Source: Candidatus Gastranaerophilales bacterium
GTDB taxonomy: Bacteria; Cyanobacteriota; Vampirovibrionia; Gastranaerophilales; Gastranaerophilaceae
Reading direction: 5' to 3'
Assembly: GCA_944324485.1 (NCBI GenBank)
Contig: CALUWM010000009.1
Coordinates: 1-64,000, forward strand
DNA length: 64,000 nucleotides
The notes under the pieces are model-generated. The model searched no databases. It was given only the letters and a program-made list of their open reading frames with translations, and had not been told where the DNA came from. Each line of letters starts with the position of its first letter. Position 1 is the stretch's first letter. The translations under genes were made by a program, and so were the position numbers. Below are positions 58,801 to 64,000 of the stretch, in pieces.

Positions 58801-60021
58801 CGGCGCTATATTTGTTCTGATTTCATCTATTGGTGTTCCGTTGGCAATTTCTGCTGCTGCTGTTTTTAGGTCCTCAATAGAGTATAGCTTAATTGTAGCG
58901 TTTGCCGGAGTTCCAGAGTAACCGTTTAGCTTCATTAAAGCTTCAAAACAACCTGGATATTCTCCATAATTTACTCCGTATATGTTTTCCATAATTCTTG
59001 ATTCGCAATCAAGATTATCTTCTTTATTATTATTCCAGCTATCTGTTGTAAATGTGTATATTCCTTCAGAAACAGTAATTCTTGTTTGAGCTAAATCACC
59101 ATTTAATCCTGCATTTTTGAATAAGTCTTCTTGAGTTTGTGGAGATGTTGAATCCGTTTGTGGTGCTTCTTGTCCTTGTAGGCCATCTGTTACACTTTCT
59201 TCACCAACTACTTCAATTCCTCCTGTTGAATCTGTTTGTGGTGCTTCTTCTGCTTGTAGGCCATCTGTTACACTTTCTTCATCAACTACTTCAATTCCTC
59301 CTGTTGAATCTGTTTGTGATGCTTCTTGTCCTTGTAGGCCATCTGTTACACTTTCTTCACCAACTACTTCAATTCCTCCTGTTGAATCTGTTTGTGGTGC
59401 TTCTTGTCTTTGTAGGCCATCTGTTACACTTTCTTCACCAACTACTTCAATTCCTCCTGTTGAATCTGTTTGTGGTGCTGTAATTCCAACTTCTTCTCGA
59501 ATTTGTTGCCCAAGTTCTTCCGTGTCTATATCGTAGCCTTCTGCTTTTAAGTTTTCAAGATAATCTAATATTTCCTCGCTAACTTGATCTGAATCCATGA
59601 AATCGCCATTTGAGTTTGGTACAATACCAATTGCGCTAATTAAATTTGAAACAGAAAAAGTATCATTTCCATTTTCTTCGATTCCATCAGTGTCTTCTCC
59701 ATATGTATTTATCCAGAAGTTTATTTCACTATCGTCAAGTTGTTCTTTGCTATCGCCTTCTGTATCAATATTTAAAAAATCCCATACTGCTTGCGCTTGT
59801 TCTACTTCGAATCCGTAGCCGCCTTCTCTTTCGTCTTCGTTGCCATTTATGGGTGTGCCTGCAAGTGTATTTATAAATTGTTCTTGTGTAAATACCGAAG
59901 AGTCTTGAGCTCTTGTAAGAATTGATTTACCTGCATTTTTGTTTATTTGACCATTGTTTTGTATTGCAGTTTTTGCTTTTTCTATATTTTCCTTGATTTT
60001 TCCTAATATTCCGTCAGACAT
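55846..60021 (-). CDS. 1391-residue acidic repeat protein with EF-hand-like N terminus
   Basis: No known family for the whole. It begins MSDGILGKIKENI, without signal peptide, then has a helical and EF-hand-like region (about 60-140, with DTEGDSKEQLDDSE and DTDGIEENGND). Residues about 180-295 contain four 26-residue repeats A-P-Q-T-D-S-T-G-G-I-E-V-V-G-E-E-S-V-T-D-G-L-Q-x-Q-E (a 78-base DNA repeat). A compact domain follows (about 300-590), with AGDIVFRKGSDGTLLPS near 520. A Thr/Ala/Glu-rich linker (about 595-660, AEAETQATT units) leads to about five degenerate 100-residue beta repeats, each with a helical I-N-E-(L/F)-(G/Y)-I segment and a D-G-T/N-T-I-S strand. Codon use and base composition resemble its neighbours. 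It looks like an adhesin-like or scaffold protein; no secretion signal is recognised. Confidence 0.6.
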   Translation of the reverse strand: MSDGILGKIKENIEKAKTAIQNNGQINKNAGKSILTRAQDSSVFTQEQFINTLAGTPINGNEDEREGGYGFEVEQAQAVWDFLNIDTEGDSKEQLDDSEINFWINTYGEDTDGIEENGNDTFSVSNLISAIGIVPNSNGDFMDSDQVSEEILDYLENLKAEGYDIDTEELGQQIREEVGITAPQTDSTGGIEVVGEESVTDGLQRQEAPQTDSTGGIEVVGEESVTDGLQGQEASQTDSTGGIEVVDEESVTDGLQAEEAPQTDSTGGIEVVGEESVTDGLQGQEAPQTDSTSPQTQEDLFKNAGLNGDLAQTRITVSEGIYTFTTDSWNNNKEDNLDCESRIMENIYGVNYGEYPGCFEALMKLNGYSGTPANATIKLYSIEDLKTAAAEIANGTPIDEIRTNIAPLSEIKETSEPEATAVLHEEDTETTPENYEEELDLRLAELNEALNGNKGTDKNGLKSLVEGLQLPDTNKVSVSAALEAAYYLTGGNSEALQELLSKDSLTRDELASIAGSEQYAYSQDHTLQAGDIVFRKGSDGTLLPSTVYGYDENGKLLVIQGGQTTGNGTSNGIYIREVEESRIDYVIPCGQEARTKAEVAEAETQATTAEAGTQATTAEAGAQTAAEEGGAQTATTEEAETQATTEEAETQATTEEALIATVQSEYGDMLEELQITSTISKAEESEDGSLSLSFDDGTTAKISDEQIITYDEQNNPIAGVNLTEDGIAEFLDENATLEINELGLNNPTFNARGGIITATDEDGKVVTFSQDGKIKDITEASGIQTMKDGVEIPYAKAAQNEINELGISKEDIIIDNENGTISFNHEINGNTFNYNYKNNENGYTVTLDLVNGTIRTIEEYSNGEEFPTAEIMEIYSDSSKTTLKSLTVKGNPTTLPEEAENAINEFYINHENILEEHGINKENIKTISMEKSEDGKNYTIKLDNGNTISISDNKVTIYGNTQDTSSEIDNKIVEIYTPEGELSSIEINGNPEGLVPIEIENIISDFKENYSLILNEAGINSPLTRINFKEDGTTLYTLEDGTIIEETQAGNRKRTTFNDNTIITTQDDDGNKTIELYNNGKLESTEKISVNKDGSIRKELYSSEDILLQITTEYTDRTETTVYDDGKNMLYTITESNDGNSITYTRENQESFNEYIREILHQIVEENGYSYDNQNMAYDNFIWNYDYNNPIKEVTINQNGEIVFIKEDGTIETFGTSTTTQFSDEVSKQCNGNDITYFEHEIINEGASLPYCTKEILFGNEKLCNAYTNGDVTSYNNFEYYGIDFVAGRLTEKGWNATAIQDALEIFESLGDTKYLTELPNNSIILGSDSSIRIIAPNGNNGVSYFDIELNAEDYETAKFTYIDGQLSVTIEGTRTYTINEDGTIEGYEYD
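58040..58240. repeat. Tandem 27-base-class repeats coding the Thr/Ala/Glu linker
   Basis: About seven imperfect 24-27-base units, GTTTCAGCTTCTTCTGTTGT-like on the plus strand, encode A-E-(A/E)-x-T-Q-A-T-T in the giant protein. Some units differ by whole codons, as expected from recombination or slippage. Confidence 0.7.
59145..59483. repeat. Four and a half tandem 78-base repeats in the giant gene
   Basis: Units of 78 bases, nearly identical (GTTGAATCTGTTTGTG start on the plus strand), encode the 26-residue repeats. Sequence identity among units is so high that recent expansion or ongoing homogenisation is likely, and copy number may vary between strains. Confidence 0.9.
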
Positions 60022-60116
60022 GAGTCACTCCTTATTTTTACACACTTAATCGTATATACGGAAATTACTCTTGTTTGCTTTAGAATTTTTTATAAAAAAT
60101 TTACAAAACTTAAAAA

Positions 60117-60428
60117 TTATTTAATGCCTCTTGAATCCAATAAACGCTCGACTTCTTCTATTAGTGAAGTTCTTAGGGTTTTATAGGTTTTTTCTTTTTC
60201 TATAAATATATCGCCTATTCCTGCTATTATATAGTTCAAGTTTATATCATAGTCAATTAATAATTTACTTAATAATAATAATCCGGGTAAACTTTTTGAA
60301 TTTTCGATATTTGATATTGCTTGTTTTGTGATGCCAAGTTCTATTGCAAGCTCATCTTGTGATTTTTTTAAGAGTTTTCGTACATTCTTAAATCTAATTC
60401 CAATATTTTCCATAGAAAATTTATCCAT
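60117..60428 (-). CDS. XRE-family transcriptional regulator, 103 residues
   Basis: A small DNA-binding protein with an N-terminal Cro/C1-type helix-turn-helix: IGIRFKNVRKLLKKSQDELAIELGITKQAISNIENSKSLPGLLLLSKLL, recognised by the S-Q-x-x-L-A, G-(I/V)-(T/S)-x-x-x-I-S-x-I-E and P-x-x-x-x-L-x-x-L core. The C-terminal part (about 65-103) is short and may dimerise. Transcribed divergently from the LuxR-like gene 60533-60916; the 104 bases between them hold inverted repeats that could be its operator. Confidence 0.88.
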   Translation of the reverse strand: MDKFSMENIGIRFKNVRKLLKKSQDELAIELGITKQAISNIENSKSLPGLLLLSKLLIDYDINLNYIIAGIGDIFIEKEKTYKTLRTSLIEEVERLLDSRGIK

Positions 60429-60444
60429 ATTAATAAACCAACAC

Positions 60445-60524
60445 TTGACATTTGTAAATATATAGTGTACTGTTAATACATAATGTCAATTACATTATAA
60501 CATAATAAACTGTTAATTTACAAA
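60445..60524. promoter_or_regulatory. Nested inverted and direct repeats between divergent regulators
   Basis: TTGACAT (60445-60451) is inverted as ATGTCAA (60483-60489); TTTGTAAAT (60451-60459) is inverted as ATTTACAAA (60516-60524); ACTGTTAAT occurs twice as a direct repeat (60469-60477 and 60509-60517). The arms cover the likely -35 region (TTGACA) of the plus-strand gene. A binding site for the XRE protein and a divergent control region are likely. Confidence 0.5.
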
Positions 60525-60532
60525 TTGTACTG

Positions 60533-60916
60533 ATGGAATTAAGAATTATGAAGAAGGTTTATAATAAGAAACTGATGGAAGAACATAAACTTATTACTAA
60601 GTGTATTTTTAGCGGTTTAACTATTGCACAAATTGCTAAAAAACTGAATTATTCACAATCTACTGTTTCAAATCGCATGAATAGTCTTTTTGAAAAATAT
60701 AGTGCAAAAACCAGATTTGAATTTATCTTGAGTGTTTTTAGCGAAGTGATAAACGAAAACAAAAATAAAATTTTAAAAAGAGATGCTAAGATTGAAAAAT
60801 TGTCAGATGAGATTTTGCAGTTGACTACAATATTAAAATCTATCATAAATAATTTTGACGACAAGAAAAACTGCTCTTTTTGGTTAAAAAGAGGAAAGGA
60901 ATTTTTGAAAAAATAA
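60533..60916 (+). CDS. Helix-turn-helix protein (LuxR/sigma-4-like) with coiled coil, 127 residues
   Basis: A small DNA-binding-type protein. Residues about 18-60 fit a LuxR-type or sigma-region-4 helix-turn-helix: ITKCIFSGLTIAQIAKKLNYSQSTVSNRMNSLFEKY. A coiled-coil-like helix follows (about 80-110), then a basic tail with a single cysteine. The start could be ATG 60533 or 60548; neither has a ribosome site. Divergent from the XRE gene and followed by a strong terminator, it stands as a single-gene unit. The partner and target genes are unknown. Confidence 0.6.
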   Translation: MELRIMKKVYNKKLMEEHKLITKCIFSGLTIAQIAKKLNYSQSTVSNRMNSLFEKYSAKTRFEFILSVFSEVINENKNKILKRDAKIEKLSDEILQLTTILKSIINNFDDKKNCSFWLKRGKEFLKK

Positions 60917-60951
60917 TTTTACTTATTAACTCTCTACTTATTCGATTTTCA

Positions 60952-60975
60952 TGCCCCGATTAGGGGCTTTTTTTA
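60952..60975 (+). terminator. Terminator after 60533-60916
   Basis: GCCCC GATTA GGGGC followed by seven T, 36 bases after the stop codon. It also reaches the stop of the convergent glgA. Confidence 0.9.
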
Positions 60976-62430
60976 GAAATTTTTCCTGTTTAGTACATCT
61001 AAATATAAGAATTTATATTTTTTTGCGGATTCTTCCCAAGTAAATTTGGTGTTTATACAGTTTTTCACTATATTTTTAAAATCTTCTTTTCTGTCATAGT
61101 ATGTCCAAATTCCGTTTTTTATTTCATTTACCATTGATTGAGCATCGTATCCAAGGAATTTAAATCCTGTTGCTTTTTCATTAGGATACGCTGTAACAGT
61201 GTCATCCAGACCGCCAACTGCCCTAACAATTGGAGCTGAACCATATTTCATAGCAATCATTTGTGAAATACCGCATGGTTCAAATAAGCTCGGCATCAAA
61301 AATAAATCTGAAGCTTTATATATGTCGTTAGATAAATCTGCCTTAAAATCAATCCAAGCTCTTATATTTGGTGAATTATTAGAAGCCCAGATTAACATGT
61401 TTTGGTACCCTTCTTCACCTGTTCCAAGAAAAACGAAATCGCAAGGGAGATTCATAAGCTCAAATTTTGCAAAATCAATTAAATCAAGCCCTTTCTGATA
61501 AACTAATCTTGAAATCATTGCAATCAAAGGTCTATGTGGATTTACAGGTAAACCAAATGCTTTTTGTATTTTTTCTTTATATTCAGGTTTTTCTTTTATA
61601 TTAAAAGGTTTTTTATCGTAATTTGTACCGTTTAATATTCCACAGAGTTTGTACGTTTGTCCTCTTAGAGTATAGTCCATGCCTTCGCCAAAATCTGACC
61701 CCAGGATTTCTTGTGCGTATCTTGGAGAAACCGTGGTTATTTTATCGGCACAATATAAAGCGCCTTTTAGCCAATTTACTTTTCCGTAATGTTCAACACA
61801 ATTATCTTTATATACGTTATCCCAACGCATGTTTGCAAAATCTATGATTGATTTATCGCATGTTCCTTGGTATGCAAGGTTGTGGATAGTAAAAATTGTT
61901 TTTGTATCTTTATAAAATTCATCAAATTTGTAATTTGATTTTAGATAAATTGGAATCATAGCAGTATGCCAATCGTTTGCGTGTATTATATCTGGCTTAA
62001 AATTAAGCAGCTTTGCATATTCAAGTACTGCAAGATTAAACGAGACATATCTTTGCATCTCATACATTTCATCGCACCATTTAGGATATACGACATTGAA
62101 ACAAGAAAAATATTTTGGATTGTCAACAAAGAACACTTTTACTTTTGTTTTAGGTATTTCGCACATTTTAAGTTTAAAAATGTGCTGTGAATGTCCCATA
62201 TTGATTCTTAATTCAGAATTTTCAAGTTCTTTTATATTGTATTTATCTTGATCAATACAACCATATAAAGGAGTAAAGATAATACATTCTACATTTTCTT
62301 TTTCCAGATAAATAGGCAGCTCTCCTACTACATCTGCCAGTCCGCCAACTTTTGAAAATGGAGCAACTTCAGCTGAAGCAAAGATTACCCTTAGTTCTTT
62401 TTTTTGTTTTTTAAAAATTTTTAAGTCCAT
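60973..62430 (-). CDS. glgA: Glycogen (starch) synthase, GT5 family
   Basis: A 485-residue GT-B enzyme transferring glucose from ADP-glucose to alpha-1,4-glucan. The N-terminal K-x-G-G-L motif (PFSKVGGLADVVGELP) binds ADP-glucose, HANDWHTAMIPIYLK is a conserved block, and the C-terminal KPFNIKEKPEYK, RLVYQKGLDLI, and MPSLFEPCGISQMIAMKYGSAPIVR segments give the second domain with its E-x-x-x-x-x-x-x-E motif. Length is normal. It precedes ruvA in the same direction of reading with a 12-base gap; storage of carbon as glycogen is implied. Confidence 0.93.
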   Translation of the reverse strand: MDLKIFKKQKKELRVIFASAEVAPFSKVGGLADVVGELPIYLEKENVECIIFTPLYGCIDQDKYNIKELENSELRINMGHSQHIFKLKMCEIPKTKVKVFFVDNPKYFSCFNVVYPKWCDEMYEMQRYVSFNLAVLEYAKLLNFKPDIIHANDWHTAMIPIYLKSNYKFDEFYKDTKTIFTIHNLAYQGTCDKSIIDFANMRWDNVYKDNCVEHYGKVNWLKGALYCADKITTVSPRYAQEILGSDFGEGMDYTLRGQTYKLCGILNGTNYDKKPFNIKEKPEYKEKIQKAFGLPVNPHRPLIAMISRLVYQKGLDLIDFAKFELMNLPCDFVFLGTGEEGYQNMLIWASNNSPNIRAWIDFKADLSNDIYKASDLFLMPSLFEPCGISQMIAMKYGSAPIVRAVGGLDDTVTAYPNEKATGFKFLGYDAQSMVNEIKNGIWTYYDRKEDFKNIVKNCINTKFTWEESAKKYKFLYLDVLNRKNF

Positions 62431-62442
62431 TATTCTATCCCT

Positions 62443-63054
62443 TTAAAATATTGAAAGTATTTCAAGAACATTTTTTAACAGTTCTTGTGGATCATCTTTT
62501 TCAAGTTTTTTTAGTGCGTTTTCAAGTGCATTTTGGTATTCGCTTTGGTTGTAACCCAAAGATTGCAAAATTGTTTGAGCCTGTGTAATTGTTTCTTTTG
62601 AAATGTTTGAATTTTGATTTTTTGATGAAATTATTTCTGTTCTTGTATCTATTTTAGTTAGTTTATCTTTTAATTCAAGAACAATTTTTTGTGCCATTTT
62701 AATGCCTACTCCTTTTGTTCTTGAGATTAGTTTATAATTTTCATCTATAACTGCATTTATGAGTTCAGTAGTTTCAAATTCATCTAAAAGTGAAAATGCA
62801 ACTTTTGTTCCAATTCCTGATACTGATGTTAAAATATCAAAAATTACTCTTTCTTCTCTGTTTTTAAATCCGCAAAGAGTCATATTGTCTTCTTTATGTA
62901 TTAGTTTGGTATATATTTTAATTTCGTTATTTATTTCACCAAGATTTAAAAAAGTTCTTTGGTTAATTAAAAGAAAATAACCTATATTGTTGCATTCAAC
63001 TGTACAATATGGAAATGACTTATTGACAAGTTTTCCTCTTATATAATCAAACAT
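62443..63054 (-). CDS. ruvA: Holliday junction DNA helicase subunit RuvA
   Basis: A 203-residue protein forming the tetramer that holds Holliday junctions for the RuvB motor. The N-terminal OB-fold (MFDYIRGKLVNKSFPYCTVECNNIGYFL), the central helix-hairpin-helix motifs (LTSVSGIGTKVAFSLLDEF and ISRTKGVGIKMAQKIVLELKDKL), and a C-terminal RuvB-binding domain (about 150-203, ALKKLEKDDPQELLKNVL) are all present. A good ribosome site (AAAGGAG) precedes it. Located upstream of glgA in the same operon. Confidence 0.94.
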   Translation of the reverse strand: MFDYIRGKLVNKSFPYCTVECNNIGYFLLINQRTFLNLGEINNEIKIYTKLIHKEDNMTLCGFKNREERVIFDILTSVSGIGTKVAFSLLDEFETTELINAVIDENYKLISRTKGVGIKMAQKIVLELKDKLTKIDTRTEIISSKNQNSNISKETITQAQTILQSLGYNQSEYQNALENALKKLEKDDPQELLKNVLEILSIF

Positions 63055-63147
63055 TTATTAACTCCTTTGATAATTATATGCTAAAAAATATACTTGTTTT
63101 AATTGTTTAAAAAATTTTACATTTGGAAATTATGTATTTTTTGTTGC

Positions 63148-63153
63148 TATAAT
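63148..63153 (+). promoter_or_regulatory. Extended -10 promoter of ilvB
   Basis: TGCTATAAT (extended TG, perfect hexamer at 63148-63153) lies 38 bases before the ATG. The matching -35 (TTGGAA at 63123-63128) is 19 bases away. Confidence 0.5.
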
Positions 63154-63191
63154 ATTTCTGAGGTATTATTTACAGCTGATAGGAAGTATAA

Positions 63192-64000
63192 ATGAATAAG
63201 CAAATGTTTTCCGGAGCTCAAATTTTATTAAAATCATTGTTAAAAGAAGGTATAGAAGAGATTTTTGGTTATCCGGGCGGAGTTGTACTTCCTTTATACG
63301 ATGCTTTGTATTTACAAAACGATATCAAGCATTATCTTGTTAGACATGAGCAAGCAGCTGTCCATGCTGCAGAAGGCTATGCCAGAGTCTCAGGAAAGCC
63401 GGGAGTCGCTATTGTTACTTCGGGCCCTGGTGCTTGTAATACTATTACCGGACTTGCAAACGCATATTACGATGGGACGCCCATGGTTTTAATAACAGGG
63501 CAAGTTAATTCTAAATTAATTGGTGGTGACGCATTTCAAGAAGCAGATATTGTGGGTATAACTCGTTCTTGTTGTAAACATAATTATCTGGTTAAAGACG
63601 TTAAAGACCTTGCACGAGTAGTTAAAGAAGCGTTTTATATTGCTACAACAGGAAAAAAAGGACCGGTAGTTATTGATATCCCTGTGGATGTTTTTAGTGC
63701 CAAATATACTTTTAATTATCCAAAAAATGTTGAATTGGTTGGATATAATCCTAATTATAAAGGTCATCCGCTACAAATACAACGTGCTTTGCAGACATTA
63801 TTTAATGCAAAAAGGCCGGTTATTATTTCCGGAGGCGGTGTAGTTGCTTCTAATTCAAGTAGAGAGCTGACTGAATTAGCAACAAAGCTTCATATACCTG
63901 TTGTTCATACTTTAATGGGTACAGGAACATATCCGGATTCGCTTCAGACTAGTCTTGGTATGATGGGTATGCATGGAAATTATTGTGCCAATCTTACCGT
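63192..64000 (+). CDS. ilvB: Acetolactate synthase large subunit, 3' end cut by window
   Basis: The first 269 codons of a thiamine-diphosphate enzyme that starts branched-chain amino acid synthesis by joining two pyruvates, or pyruvate and 2-oxobutyrate. FGYPGGVVLPLYDAL, RHEQAAVHAAEGYAR with the catalytic glutamate, TSGPGACNTITGLANAYYDG, GDAFQEADIVGITR, and GPVVIDIPVDV are typical. The central domain starts at about residue 190 (PVIISGGGVV) and reaches the window end. Start at 63192 follows AGGAAG. The small subunit may follow beyond the window. Confidence 0.94.
   Translation, partial: MNKQMFSGAQILLKSLLKEGIEEIFGYPGGVVLPLYDALYLQNDIKHYLVRHEQAAVHAAEGYARVSGKPGVAIVTSGPGACNTITGLANAYYDGTPMVLITGQVNSKLIGGDAFQEADIVGITRSCCKHNYLVKDVKDLARVVKEAFYIATTGKKGPVVIDIPVDVFSAKYTFNYPKNVELVGYNPNYKGHPLQIQRALQTLFNAKRPVIISGGGVVASNSSRELTELATKLHIPVVHTLMGTGTYPDSLQTSLGMMGMHGNYCANLT

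Noticed and set aside
57993-59483. Leu/Val-rich plus-strand frames of 80-114 codons
   Set aside because: They are antisense shadows of repeat-coding sequence in the giant gene, with leucine runs produced by reversed CTT/TTG repeats.
1-64000. tRNA genes, rRNA genes, insertion sequences, prophage genes
   Set aside because: I looked for the conserved T-loop pattern in intergenic gaps and for transposase or phage signatures in the ORFs and saw none; a tRNA search program could still find an odd one.

Overview
The window is AT-rich, gene-dense bacterial chromosome. I infer an uncultured or rarely cultured non-photosynthetic relative of cyanobacteria (Melainabacteria / Gastranaerophilales type). 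The basis is a RpaB/Ycf27-type response regulator (40107-40853) with cyanobacteria-like receiver motifs, an NblR-like LuxR-type regulator (53068-53688), a YggT/Ycf19-type membrane protein (6591-6857) and a DciA-type helicase loader, next to anaerobe metabolism (a 2-oxoacid:ferredoxin oxidoreductase) and no photosynthesis genes. No rRNA, tRNA, insertion sequence, prophage or CRISPR array is visible.

Layout. 1-6.9 kb: rightward genes for a truncated solute-binding protein, a degenerate membrane-pyrophosphatase homologue, YjbQ, an M24 peptidase, a SpoU methyltransferase, a small unknown protein, MTA phosphorylase and YggT. 6.9-11.7 kb: a leftward run of ferredoxin, alpha, beta and gamma subunits of a VOR/KOR-type oxidoreductase followed by fabH and fabF. 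11.8-20.4 kb: a sugar porter, then a leftward accessory block with a 1290-residue protein ending in a RelA/SpoT-like synthetase domain plus a small downstream partner, DedA, and two paralogous membrane proteins. 20.6-28.6 kb: ribF, rel, YggU, a GAF-GGDEF-HD-GYP protein, a glycosyltransferase and aspS. 28.7-35 kb: two repeat-rich paralogues, metK with a candidate pseudoknot leader, dciA, a tiny ORF with promoter and terminator, and a third member of the membrane family. 35-45.8 kb: rny, ymdB, a PHP phosphoesterase, an EF-hand protein interrupted by an in-frame stop, a carboxypeptidase, rpaB, a coiled-coil protein, a broken radical SAM gene, and a histidine kinase / receiver / winged-helix cluster. 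45.8-55.7 kb: fba, rpiB, clpC, a candidate small RNA, pyrG, gatC, two LuxR-type regulators, a pentapeptide protein, a cupin, panD and a WG-repeat protein. 55.8-64 kb: a 1391-residue repeat protein, two divergent HTH regulators, glgA, ruvA and the start of ilvB.

How the genes fit together. Housekeeping genes (metK, rny, ymdB, clpC, pyrG, gatC, aspS, ruvA, ribF, rel, panD, fba, rpiB, glgA) are interleaved with lineage-specific proteins that often begin with a short Ile/Asn-rich segment followed by an Phe-x-Gly (FKG-like) motif. Stringent-response chemistry appears twice: a full-length Rel and a second RelA/SpoT-like domain at the end of a giant EF-hand protein. Several genes have a consensus TATAAT only 6-8 bases before the start codon and no Shine-Dalgarno sequence, which suggests leaderless mRNAs are common here. 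The strongest candidates for something undescribed are the giant RelA/SpoT-domain protein with its small partner, the pyrophosphatase homologue that has lost most of its active site, the FKG-type N-terminal signature, the metK leader and the 28-codon ORF that can pair with its own terminator.
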